7,092 nucleotides of DNA from Planctomycetota bacterium (GCA_016872875.1 VGYW01000429.1:1-7092), one strand, 5' to 3'; positions 1-6,915 are shown, counted from the stretch's first letter. Notes: a model not told the origin generated them from the letters alone. Translations and numbers: made by a program.

Positions 1-1
1 T

Positions 2-2401
2 GGGGTGAGCGGCGGCGCGCTCGTCGTGGCCGGCGGCGCGAACTTCCCCACGCCGCTCTTCCAGGGGGGCAAGAAGGTTTGGGTGGACACGGTCTTCGCC
101 CTCGAGCCGGGCGGGAAGAAGTGGAAAGGGCAGGGCCGCCTCCCACGGCCGCTGGCGTATGGGGCGTCAATCACGTGGAAGGACGAGCTGGTCTGCATCG
201 GCGGCTGCGACGCGGAGAGGCACTACGCGGAGACCTTCGTGCTGGGCGGGAGCGCCTTGCCGAATCTCCCGAAGCCGTGCGCGATGATGGGGGCGGCGCT
301 GGTCGGCGACACCGTCTACGTTGCGGGCGGGCTGGAGACGCCGACAGCGACGGAGGCAATGAAGAACTTCTGGGCACTCGACCTCTCAGCGCCCAAGTGG
401 GAATGGGAGTGGCAGGAGCTTGAGCCGTGGCCGGGGCCTGGCCGCATCCTGCCGGTCGTGGTCGCGCAGAGCGATGGGTACGAGACGCAGGTCTACGTGA
501 TCAGCGGGGCGGAGCTGTTCGCCGGCCCCGACGGAAAGCCGGCCCGCCGCTATCTGACCGATGGCTGGGCCTACAGCCCGAAGGCGAAGACGTGGCGGCG
601 GGTCGCCGACGTGCCGCGGGCCGTCGTGGCCGCGCCTGCCATCGAGTGGGGCCAGGCGCACATCCTCGTCTTCGGCGGCGACGACGGGAAGAATGCAGCT
701 CGCATGCAGGAACTCAAGGAGAAGCACCCGGGCTTCTCCCGCGACATCCTGGGCTACCACACGATCACGAACACGTGGGCGAAGCTGGGCGAGATGCCCC
801 TCGGCCAGGTCACGACCACGGCGGTCCGTTGGCAAGGCGGCATCGTCATCCCCAGCGGCGAGATTCGCCCCGGCACCCGCACGCCCAAGGTCTTCTTCGC
901 CAAGCCGGTCGAGGCGAGGGCGCATTTCGGCTGGCTCGATTACGCCGTGCTCGCCGCCTATCTGGTCGCGTTGGTGATCATTGGGCTCTACATCGCGCCG
1001 CGGGAGAAGACGACGGACGATTTCTTCCTGGCCGGCCGCCGCGTGCCCTGGTGGGCGGCGGGGTTGAGCATCTTCGGAACGCAGCTCAGCGCCATCACCT
1101 TCCTCTCCATCCCCGCGGCCGTTTTTGCCACCGACTGGGTGCCGTTCCTCGCCAACCTGTGCATCGTGCTCGTCGCGCCCATAGTCGTGTACTTCTACCT
1201 GCCGTTTTTCCGGCGGCTGAACGTCACGACGGCCTACGAGTATCTCGAGAAGCGGTTCAGCCTGGCCGTGCGGCTCTTCGGCAGTGTGTCGTTCATCCTC
1301 TACCAACTTGGCCGCATGGGCATCGTGGTGCTGCTGCCCGCGCTGGCGCTCTCGGCGGTGAGCGGCCTGGACGTTGTGACCTCGATCCTCATCATGGGCG
1401 TGCTCGCGACCTTCTACACCGTCCTCGGCGGCATCGAGGCCGTGGTCTGGACCGACGTGCTCCAGGTGGTGGTGCTCATGGGCGGCGCGGTCTACTGTCT
1501 CGTTGTGATGCTTGGGGGCGTGGATGGCGGCCTGGGCACGGTCGTCTCGACCGGCCTGGCCGAGGGGAAGTTCCGACTGGCCAATTGGACGTGGGATTAC
1601 ACTTCGATGGCCCTGTGGGTGGTCGTGCTGGGCAACTTCCTCACCGTGCTCGTGCCCTACACCACCGACCAGGCGGTGGTGCAGCGCTACCTCACCACGC
1701 GGGACGAGAAGGCGGCGGCGCGCTCGGTCTGGACGAATGCCGCGCTCTCCGTGCCCGCGTCGCTGCTGTTCTTCGCCATCGGCACGGCGCTCTACGTCTT
1801 CTATAAGGGCCGCCCCGAGCTGCTCGACCCCGCGCAGGAGAACAACGCGATCTTCGCGTCGTTCATCGCCCGCGAGCTGCCGGCCGGCGTGTCGGGGCTC
1901 GTCATCGCGGGAGTGTTCGCCGCCGCGATGTCCACCCTCGACAGCTCGATGAACAGCATCTCGACGGCGCTGGTGACCGACTTCTACCGCCGCTTCAGGC
2001 CGCAGGCGGAGGACCGGTTCTGCCTGAACCTCGCCCGCTGGCTCACGGGCATCCTGGGCGCGCTCGGCACCGGCACAGCCTTGTTCCTTGCGAGTCTCGA
2101 CATCAAGCAATTGTGGTTCTTCTTCACCTCGATGCTCGGGCTGCTGGGCGGCGCGCTGGCTGGGGTCTTCGCGCTGGGCATCTTCACGCGGCGGGCGAAC
2201 GGCCCTGGCGCCCTGATCGGCGCGGGGGCGGGGGCCGCCCTCTCCGCCCTCGCCTGGCGCTGCACGGCCATCCACTTCTACCTTTACGGCGCCATTGGCG
2301 TCGTCGGGGCCTTCGTCGTCGGCTATGCCGCCAGCTTCGCCTTCCCCCGGGCGGCCCAGCCCCTCGACGGCCTGACGGTGCTTACAATGAGGAGAGAATG
2401 A
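2..2401 (+). CDS. NanM-like kelch epimerase fused to sodium:solute symporter (5' partial)
   Basis: The reading frame is open to the left edge, so the true start lies upstream; the GTG at 5 is probably internal. Residues below count from that GTG (798 aa visible). Residues 1-305 form a kelch-type propeller: GALVVAGGANFP at 4-15, further glycine-rich blade strands near 62-68, 103-110, 163-170 and 218-227, and SGEIRPGTRTPKV at 284-296, typical of the end of NanM sialic acid mutarotases. Residues about 310-780 form a multi-pass membrane domain of the sodium:solute symporter (SSS) family: DDFFLAGR at 338-345, TQLSAITFLSIPA at 359-371, GGIEAVVWTD at 475-484, TDQAVVQRYL at 554-563 and STLDSSMNS at 643-651, where the serines match the usual Na+ site helix. 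Inferred role: convert the released sialic acid anomer outside the inner membrane and import it with Na+. The propeller presumably faces the periplasm. The exact substrate is unproven; the adjacent sialidase supports sialic acid. Confidence 0.9.
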   Translation, partial: GVSGGALVVAGGANFPTPLFQGGKKVWVDTVFALEPGGKKWKGQGRLPRPLAYGASITWKDELVCIGGCDAERHYAETFVLGGSALPNLPKPCAMMGAALVGDTVYVAGGLETPTATEAMKNFWALDLSAPKWEWEWQELEPWPGPGRILPVVVAQSDGYETQVYVISGAELFAGPDGKPARRYLTDGWAYSPKAKTWRRVADVPRAVVAAPAIEWGQAHILVFGGDDGKNAARMQELKEKHPGFSRDILGYHTITNTWAKLGEMPLGQVTTTAVRWQGGIVIPSGEIRPGTRTPKVFFAKPVEARAHFGWLDYAVLAAYLVALVIIGLYIAPREKTTDDFFLAGRRVPWWAAGLSIFGTQLSAITFLSIPAAVFATDWVPFLANLCIVLVAPIVVYFYLPFFRRLNVTTAYEYLEKRFSLAVRLFGSVSFILYQLGRMGIVVLLPALALSAVSGLDVVTSILIMGVLATFYTVLGGIEAVVWTDVLQVVVLMGGAVYCLVVMLGGVDGGLGTVVSTGLAEGKFRLANWTWDYTSMALWVVVLGNFLTVLVPYTTDQAVVQRYLTTRDEKAAARSVWTNAALSVPASLLFFAIGTALYVFYKGRPELLDPAQENNAIFASFIARELPAGVSGLVIAGVFAAAMSTLDSSMNSISTALVTDFYRRFRPQAEDRFCLNLARWLTGILGALGTGTALFLASLDIKQLWFFFTSMLGLLGGALAGVFALGIFTRRANGPGALIGAGAGAALSALAWRCTAIHFYLYGAIGVVGAFVVGYAASFAFPRAAQPLDGLTVLTMRRE

Positions 2402-2403
2402 TG
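2389..2403 (+). promoter_or_regulatory. Ribosome binding site and overlapping stop/start of the sialidase
   Basis: GAGGAG at 2389-2394 lies inside the last codons of the symporter gene. Two tandem ATG codons follow, at 2398 and 2401. The one at 2401 is 6 nt from the Shine-Dalgarno sequence, a better distance than the 3 nt for 2398, so I prefer 2401. The symporter TGA occupies 2399-2401, so either start overlaps the stop and the genes are probably translationally coupled. Confidence 0.7.
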
Positions 2404-4026
2404 CGGACATGGCTCGCGGCAGCGGCGCTCCTGCCCATGATGGGGGCTACTGGCGAAGTGGCATTCGCCGAGAAGGGCGTGGCGAAGCTCGTCCGCGAGA
2501 TTGGGGCGAAGTGGAAGCAGGGCGAGGGCTTCATCGAGTGCCAAGGGGTGGGCAACCTCCTCTATGCGGGCAAGGCGCTGGGGCCGGGCGATTTCCACGT
2601 GCGGGCGCGCCTCGCCATCTCGGGCCTCAAGAACAGCGCGGCTTCGTTCACCTTCGACGGCCACAGCCACTTCGGCTTCGATGGGCGCGGCGGCCAGCTC
2701 TTCGTCGAAGGCCCGCTCGTCGGCGGCGCGACGAGGATGCTCAAGCCCAACGCCGACCTCATTGCCGAGGGCAAGCCTTTCCTCTTCGAGGCCATTCGCA
2801 AGGGGGACGAGTTGGCCTTCTTGATTGATGGCAAGGAAGCGCATAGGATGCCCTTCAAGCCCACGGGCAACCTCAGCTTCGGATTCCGCCCCTGGAGGAG
2901 CACGATGCAGATCAGCGAGTTCGCGGCCAGCGGCAACCTTCAAGACCCGCCGAAGCCCCTTGAAGGCCAGGTGGACGTCTTCATCAGCGGCCAGGACGGC
3001 TACCACACCTATCGCATCCCCGCGACCATCGTGACGCCGAAGGGGACGGTGCTCGCCTTCTGCGAGGGGCGGAAGAACAGCAGCAGCGACACGGGCGACA
3101 TAGACATCGTGCTCAAACGGAGCACGGACGGCGGGAAGACGTGGGGCAAGATGCAGGTCGTCGCCGACCACGGCCCTCACGTCATCGGAAACCCCTGTCC
3201 CGTGATTGACCGCGCGACCGGCACGATCTGGATGCCGCTGACCCGCAACCGCGGCGACGAGCCGGAAAGCCAGATAATGAAGGGCACGACCAAAGAGCCG
3301 CGAACAGTCTGGCTAACGAAGAGCACCGACGACGGCGTCACCTGGGCCGAGCCTGTGAACATCTCCGAGACGACCCGCAAGCCCCACTGGCGCTGGTATG
3401 CCACCGGGCCGGGCGTGGGCATTCAACTGAAGAGCGGCCGCATGGTCATCCCCTGCGACCACTCCGACCACTCCGATGCCAAGAAGCAGCCTTACGGCTC
3501 CCACGTCATCTACAGCGATGATCACGGGGCGACCTGGAAGCTCGGGGGCGTCATCACCGACAAGGTCAACGAGTGCCAGGCCGTCGAGCTGGCCGACGGC
3601 TCCCTGATGATGAACATGCGCTGCTACCAGGGCAAGAACCGCCGGGCCATTTCGGTGAGCAAGGATGGCGGCCTCACCTGGACCCCGCCCGCCCTCGACG
3701 AGACCCTCATCGAGCCGGTCTGCCAGGCCAGCTTCCTCCGCTACACCCTCGCCGACACCCACGGCAAGAACCGCCTCGTCTTCTCCAACCCCGCCGGCAC
3801 CGCGCGTGTGAGTATGACAGTCCGCCTCAGCTACGACGAGGGCAAGACCTGGCCCATGGCCCGCACCATCTGGCCCGGCCCCTCAGCCTACTCCTGCCTC
3901 ACGGTTCTTCCCGATCTCACCATCGGCTGCCTCTACGAGCGAGGCGACCGCCACGCCTACGAGAAGATCACCTTCGCCCGCCTGACCCTCGGCTGGCTGA
4001 CCGATGGCGCCGACCGCATTCGCTAG
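2401..4026 (+). CDS. Secreted exo-alpha-sialidase (neuraminidase), Asp-box propeller
   Basis: Predicted exo-sialidase (GH33-like) that removes terminal sialic acids from glycoconjugates; 541 aa from the ATG at 2401. A short hydrophobic signal peptide (about 1-16) indicates export. Residues about 18-181 look like a jelly-roll (concanavalin-like) accessory domain. The catalytic six-bladed propeller follows (about 190-535). It has the YRIP motif (204-207) and five Asp boxes of S-x-D-x-G-x-T-W type (starting at about 241, 308, 372, 420 and 477). By comparison with the Salmonella enzyme, the likely active site is Arg205, Arg224 and acid/base Asp230 (same 19- and 6-residue spacing as R37, R56, D62), Glu391, Arg407, Arg469 and nucleophile Tyr497 in GPSAYS. 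All are present, so it should be active. It follows the kelch-symporter gene with overlapping stop/start, which supports one sialic acid release-and-uptake operon. A trans-sialidase or anhydro-sialidase activity cannot be excluded from sequence alone. Confidence 0.93.
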   Translation: MRTWLAAAALLPMMGATGEVAFAEKGVAKLVREIGAKWKQGEGFIECQGVGNLLYAGKALGPGDFHVRARLAISGLKNSAASFTFDGHSHFGFDGRGGQLFVEGPLVGGATRMLKPNADLIAEGKPFLFEAIRKGDELAFLIDGKEAHRMPFKPTGNLSFGFRPWRSTMQISEFAASGNLQDPPKPLEGQVDVFISGQDGYHTYRIPATIVTPKGTVLAFCEGRKNSSSDTGDIDIVLKRSTDGGKTWGKMQVVADHGPHVIGNPCPVIDRATGTIWMPLTRNRGDEPESQIMKGTTKEPRTVWLTKSTDDGVTWAEPVNISETTRKPHWRWYATGPGVGIQLKSGRMVIPCDHSDHSDAKKQPYGSHVIYSDDHGATWKLGGVITDKVNECQAVELADGSLMMNMRCYQGKNRRAISVSKDGGLTWTPPALDETLIEPVCQASFLRYTLADTHGKNRLVFSNPAGTARVSMTVRLSYDEGKTWPMARTIWPGPSAYSCLTVLPDLTIGCLYERGDRHAYEKITFARLTLGWLTDGADRIR

Positions 4027-4054
4027 TTCCTGGGCGTATTCCGCAGCACGCCGG

Positions 4055-4164
4055 AAGGGACCCAAGGGACCACAGGGACCCAAGGGACCTGAGGAAGGCG
4101 ATCTGCTGAGGCCCTCCAAAGATCCCTTGGGTCCCTGTGGTCCCTTAGGTCCCTTTGGTCCCTC
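4055..4164. repeat. Inverted arrays of a 9-bp repeat forming a long hairpin
   Basis: The intergenic region between two convergent genes holds four tandem 9-bp units of form (A/C)AGGGACCN at 4055-4090. It also holds four to five units of the reverse complement at 4123-4164. The arms 4064-4087 and 4123-4146 are perfectly complementary over 24 bp. After one mismatch, 4055-4062 pairs with 4148-4155, giving a stem of about 33 bp with a 35-nt loop (4088-4122). Neither side has a T-run, so it is not a textbook intrinsic terminator, but it could block read-through in both directions or be a dispersed genomic repeat. No gene is seen in 4027-4190. Confidence 0.85.
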
Positions 4165-4190
4165 GCACCCTCTCTGGTCACGGCCGGCGG

Positions 4191-5108
4191 CTACTTCAGG
4201 AATGGCAGCAGGCGCTCAAGGACCAGCCCCGGCGCCTCGAGGTGCGGGGAGTGGCCGACGGCGTCGAGGACGACGAGGCGGGCGCCCGCGACGTCCTTCG
4301 CCAGGCGTTCGCCCTGGGCGGCGGGCACCAGCTTGTCCTCCTTGCCCCACAGGATGAGCGTGGGCGCGCGGATCGTGCGGTGGCCCTGCTCCCACTTCTC
4401 GGGGTCGTCGGGCACGAGCTGGCGCTCCTGGGCGATGAAGGCGGCGATGGCGCGTTCGCGCCTGGCCTCCCGCAGGTAGACGCCCTCGAGCTCGCTGGTT
4501 ATCTTCGCGCGGTCGTGGAAGTTCAGCTTCAGGGCGTAGCGGACCAGCGTCCGCGAGGGGAGGATGCCCAGGACGATCTCCGCGAGGAGAGGCGTCTTCC
4601 AGAACCAGCGGCCGCCCGTCGCCCCCTCGCGGTAGGCGGCGGGGTCAATCAGGCACAGGGCGCGCACACGGTCGGGGTTCCTCTGGGCGAAGCAGAGCGC
4701 CACCGAGCCGCCGAAGCTGTGCCCCACGATGGCCGCCTTGCGCACCCCCTGCGCGTCGAGCAGCTTCTCCAGCCGCTCCACGTGTGCCTCGATGCCGTAG
4801 AGGCGGCCGGCCGGCTTATCCGAGCGCCCCGCGCCCAGGGCGTCCCAGGCCAGCACCCTGTGCCCGGCCTTCACCAGCTCCGGCTCAACGAAGAGCCATC
4901 CCGCGCTCGAATCGCCCAGCCCGTGCAGCAGCACAACCTCGGGGCCTGTGCCCGACTGCCTGAAGAAGAGCTTGTGGCCGCGAATATCCATAGCCTGGCC
5001 TGGCGGCAGCAGTGGGAGCTTCGACATGTCCAGCGGCCTGTAACAGGCAGGGACTATGAACGCGGCAGGGAGCAGCAAGTTCAGATATGATCGCATCTTG
5101 CGTCGCAC
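4191..5108 (-). CDS. Alpha/beta hydrolase, possible lipoprotein
   Basis: 305 aa with a complete alpha/beta-hydrolase core: LLHGLG (60-65, oxyanion-hole HG), GRSDKP (94-99), the nucleophile elbow GHSFGG with Ser131, Asp258 in WGKED, and His286 in VGHSPH. Size and motifs fit the esterase/epoxide-hydrolase/C-C-hydrolase group; the substrate cannot be told. The N-terminus (RRKMRSYLNLLLPAAFIVPAC) looks like a short signal with a lipobox-like VPAC at Cys22. It may therefore be a membrane-anchored lipoprotein, although Pro in that box is unusual. The start taken is GTG at 5108, which abuts the toxin stop (TGAGTG); an ATG at 5096 would be four codons shorter with the same signal. No strong ribosome binding site precedes either, so translation may depend on coupling to the upstream toxin gene. 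The gene ends against the 9-bp-repeat hairpin. Confidence 0.85.
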   Translation of the reverse strand: MRRKMRSYLNLLLPAAFIVPACYRPLDMSKLPLLPPGQAMDIRGHKLFFRQSGTGPEVVLLHGLGDSSAGWLFVEPELVKAGHRVLAWDALGAGRSDKPAGRLYGIEAHVERLEKLLDAQGVRKAAIVGHSFGGSVALCFAQRNPDRVRALCLIDPAAYREGATGGRWFWKTPLLAEIVLGILPSRTLVRYALKLNFHDRAKITSELEGVYLREARRERAIAAFIAQERQLVPDDPEKWEQGHRTIRAPTLILWGKEDKLVPAAQGERLAKDVAGARLVVLDAVGHSPHLEAPGLVLERLLPFLK

Positions 5109-5540
5109 TCAAGCAGTCGTCTCGTCGGGAAAGTACGTCGCAAGGAATTCGGCCGGGGTCATTACCGGGATGTCGTTGCTTGGGAAGTGGGTGGTGTTGC
5201 GGGTGATCAGGCAGGCTGCGCCACAGCGCAGCGCGCTGTAGAATTGCACCGCGTCCTCGATGTCGTCCAGGTCGCTGTCGATGGCTTGGCTCAGGAGCAG
5301 GTCGTCAAACGTGACGCGCTGAAAGGAAGCACGCAGCAGTCGCATGGCCTTGTTGGCTTTGGCCCGGTCGCTCTGCCGGCGGGTGATGTAGTAGGCGTTG
5401 GTGAAGCTTATCATCGAGACGAATGCGCGGATGCGACCCTCGTCAGCCAGAGTCCAGACTCGGAGCGAGTCCTCGAGGAACGGCACCCGCTCCCCTACGA
5501 CATCCAGCAGGACATTCGTGTCCACAAACACATCCATCAT
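5109..5540 (-). CDS. PIN-domain toxin (VapC-like, PIN_3 type)
   Basis: 143-aa PIN domain, expected to be an Mg2+-dependent RNase toxin. The first acidic metal ligand is in FVDTNVLLD (Asp7). SMISFTNAYYI follows at 42-52, then the acidic cluster DLDDIEDAVQF (90-100, Asp93 and Asp96), LITRN (111-115) and a VMTPAEFL ending. Asn48 stands where many VapC proteins have Glu; from memory this TN-x-Y-Y-I form is normal for the PIN_3 subgroup, so it is not evidence of inactivation. The start overlaps the stop of the upstream antitoxin gene by 4 nt (ATGA); an alternative ATG is one codon later. It is co-transcribed with the antitoxin and probably with the hydrolase just downstream. RNA target unknown. 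Confidence 0.85.
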   Translation of the reverse strand: MMDVFVDTNVLLDVVGERVPFLEDSLRVWTLADEGRIRAFVSMISFTNAYYITRRQSDRAKANKAMRLLRASFQRVTFDDLLLSQAIDSDLDDIEDAVQFYSALRCGAACLITRNTTHFPSNDIPVMTPAEFLATYFPDETTA

Positions 5541-5785
5541 CTGAGGCCATACTTCTCCATGAGGGCGTCCACCAGGAGGTCGCGGTCCGAGCGGTCCTTG
5601 GGCAGGTGGATGAGGCCCAGGGCCTGGCGGGCGATGTGGCCCACGCGGGCAGGCCTGGACCTCTTCTGGGCCAGCGCGCGGACGTACTGGGTGAACATGG
5701 CCGAGACGCTGCGGCCGTTCTCCTTCGCCAGGCGCTTGGCCTGCGCCACAACCTCTTCATCCATGCTCAGCGTGAGCTTGGTCAT
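5537..5785 (-). CDS. Antitoxin, ribbon-helix-helix-like (DUF6364-type)
   Basis: 82-aa protein upstream of and overlapping the PIN toxin. It begins MTKLTLSMDEEVVAQAKRLA and continues with a helix containing GRSVSAMFTQYVRAL. This pattern of short strand, two helices and Ser-Val-Ser turn fits a ribbon-helix-helix DNA-binding antitoxin and resembles the DUF6364 family as I recall it. The basic linker (KRSRPAR, about 41-47) and C-terminal part (LPKDRSDRDLLVDALMEKYGLR) probably bind and neutralise the toxin. The ATG at 5785 has a Shine-Dalgarno-like GAGGGG at 5794-5799, 8 nt upstream. The protein, or its complex with the toxin, probably represses its own promoter through the inverted repeats at 5800-5828. 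Confidence 0.85.
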   Translation of the reverse strand: MTKLTLSMDEEVVAQAKRLAKENGRSVSAMFTQYVRALAQKRSRPARVGHIARQALGLIHLPKDRSDRDLLVDALMEKYGLR

Positions 5786-5799
5786 CGTGGTTTCCCCTC

Positions 5800-5828
5800 A
5801 TACGTATCCTCCGCAGGATATTATACGT
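5800..5828. promoter_or_regulatory. Nested inverted repeats: candidate toxin-antitoxin operator
   Basis: ATACGTAT (5800-5807) is a perfect palindrome. Its ACGTAT half also pairs with ATACGT at 5823-5828. Inside lies a second perfect inverted repeat, TATCCT (5805-5810) and AGGATA (5815-5820), with a 4-bp centre. The ATACGT element thus occurs twice, 23 bp apart, flanking the start-site region and overlapping the -10 box. That placement fits repression by the ribbon-helix-helix antitoxin; binding is inferred. Confidence 0.6.
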
Positions 5829-5848
5829 GGTGCCCTCACCCAACGCAA
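5820..5848 (-). promoter_or_regulatory. Sigma70-type promoter of the antitoxin-toxin(-hydrolase) operon
   Basis: Read on the - strand: a perfect -10 box TATAAT (5820-5825) and a -35 candidate TTGCGT (5843-5848) with a 17-bp spacer. Transcription would start near 5813, leaving a leader of about 28 nt before the antitoxin ATG. The AT-rich box stands out in GC-rich surroundings. Confidence 0.65.
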
Positions 5849-5898
5849 GCGGATTGGGGGAACATGGCCGAAAGTGCTCCCGGGCGCTGGCGGTTCTC

Positions 5899-5943
5899 CC
5901 CATCTGTATCACTTTCTTCCGCGGACGGGGTGATACAGATGGG
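5899..5943 (-). terminator. 14-bp stem hairpin abutting the isomerase stop codon (candidate terminator)
   Basis: CCCATCTGTATCAC (5899-5912) is perfectly complementary to GTGATACAGATGGG (5930-5943), with a 17-nt loop. It begins at the base next to the isomerase TAA (5944-5946). On the - strand no T-run follows, so it is either a non-canonical terminator, an mRNA 3'-end stabiliser, or a protein-binding inverted repeat. The rest of 5849-5898 shows nothing recognisable. Confidence 0.5.
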
Positions 5944-6798
5944 TTAGAGGCCGGCCTGGGCGAGGATTCTGTCGAGGGAGGCGGAGGTGAGGCGGCAGGC
6001 CTCAAGGGGCGACAGGTCCTTGAGGGAGGGGACGAAGGGCTCGGCGGTCAGCGGGCCGTCGTAGCCGATCTTCGCCAGGGCGCCCAGGAAGCCCGCGATG
6101 TCTATCACACCAGTCTCGCCCGGCATGCGGCGCACGTTGTCCACCTGGGCGTCTACGTCCACCCCCGCGGGGGCGTCGTTGACGTGGGTGTAGACGATCT
6201 GCTGGGGCCTGAGGGCCAGGATGTCGGCCACGGTGCCGCCCGCGGTGTACCAGTGCCAGCAGTCGAGGAGCAGGCCCACGTTGCCCGTGCCGATGGCGTC
6301 GGCGAGCTCGAGCATGCCGGCCATGTTCCAGATGAACTCGTGCTTCTTGCCGACGCGCATGGTCTTTGGGCCGACGAATTCGAGTCCGAGCCATACGCCG
6401 CTGTCCTTGAGGATTTCGGCGCAGGCGCGGAGGCGGCGGCGGTGAAGGTCGAAGTTCTCGGCGAAGGGGAGGTCGTTGGAGAATGGGAGGAGCCAGGTTG
6501 GGCAGCGCAGGCAGCCCATCGCGGCGGCGGCCCTTGCCAGGCGGGGGAGGGCGGCGAGGCCCTTCTGGAAGCTCTCCTCGTCGCGGCGGAAGTCCACGGG
6601 CAGGCCGAAGCCGCCCGGCTTGAGGCCATACTCGCCGTAGATGCGCTTCAGGGCGTCGAGCTCGCCGAGCTCGAGGAGCGTGGCCGCCTCGCCCGCGTTG
6701 AGGTCCATGCCGCCGAAGCCGGTCTTCTTCGCCAGGGCAGCGACCTCGAGGGTCGAGCCGCCGACGCCGATAGCGCCCGCGCAGAGGTTCTTGAACAC
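5944..6798 (-). CDS. Sugar (phosphate) isomerase/epimerase, xylose-isomerase-like TIM barrel
   Basis: 284 aa, the usual length for this family of metal-dependent TIM-barrel isomerases/epimerases (AP endonuclease family 2 superfamily). The expected metal and catalytic residues are at the ends of successive barrel strands: Glu140 in GLEFVG, Asp179 and His182 in LLLDCWHW, His205 in YTHVND, Glu228 in PGETG and Glu253 in TAEPF. The 26-residue gap Asp179-His205 and the Asp+3 His match the tagatose/psicose 3-epimerase pattern as I recall it. It should be cytoplasmic, as no signal is visible. The substrate is not determinable; hydroxypyruvate isomerase or ketose epimerase are possibilities. The start is GTG at 6798, chosen because AAGGAG lies 7 nt upstream. 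It has its own promoter and is not obviously co-transcribed with the toxin-antitoxin operon. Confidence 0.9.
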   Translation of the reverse strand: MFKNLCAGAIGVGGSTLEVAALAKKTGFGGMDLNAGEAATLLELGELDALKRIYGEYGLKPGGFGLPVDFRRDEESFQKGLAALPRLARAAAAMGCLRCPTWLLPFSNDLPFAENFDLHRRRLRACAEILKDSGVWLGLEFVGPKTMRVGKKHEFIWNMAGMLELADAIGTGNVGLLLDCWHWYTAGGTVADILALRPQQIVYTHVNDAPAGVDVDAQVDNVRRMPGETGVIDIAGFLGALAKIGYDGPLTAEPFVPSLKDLSPLEACRLTSASLDRILAQAGL

Positions 6799-6805
6799 GG
6801 CCGTT

Positions 6806-6811
6806 CTCCTT
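6806..6811 (-). promoter_or_regulatory. Ribosome binding site of the isomerase (supports the GTG start)
   Basis: AAGGAG on the - strand, 7 nt before the GTG at 6796-6798, is the strongest Shine-Dalgarno match among the - strand genes and settles the start. Confidence 0.75.
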
Positions 6812-6843
6812 GGGGTGAAGGAAGGTATCCGTTCAGCCGGGTG

Positions 6844-6871
6844 ATTATAGCGCAGCGGGCCGCGCGATCAA
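6844..6871 (-). promoter_or_regulatory. Sigma70-type promoter of the isomerase gene
   Basis: On the - strand a perfect TATAAT (6844-6849) is preceded by TTGATC (6866-6871) with a 16-bp spacer. This predicts transcription starting near 6837 and a leader of about 38 nt before the GTG. Confidence 0.6.
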
Positions 6872-6915
6872 GCACGGCCCATGGTGGGAGTATGGCCCCC
6901 AGTTCTGATGATGCT

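Noticed and set aside
2113..2400. Longer N-terminus for the sialidase frame
   Set aside because: The extension overlaps the symporter gene and translates to Arg/Gly-rich nonsense. The signal peptide and Shine-Dalgarno place the start at 2401 (or 2398).
386..2410. 674-codon open frame antisense to the kelch-symporter gene
   Set aside because: It is a by-product of high GC and third-position bias: low-complexity, Arg/Glu/His/Gly-rich translation with no domain, fully covered by a well-supported gene.
4004..4357. Frame translating the 9-bp repeats into a Gly-Pro-Lys collagen-like run
   Set aside because: A 9-bp period gives any frame a tripeptide repeat. The frame starts inside the sialidase gene and runs into the antisense of the hydrolase, so it is an artefact.
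5109..5540. Toxin inactivated by loss of the second acidic residue (Asn48)
   Set aside because: The surrounding TN-x-Y-Y-I pattern is, as far as I recall, normal for the PIN_3 subgroup, and the other acidic residues are present.
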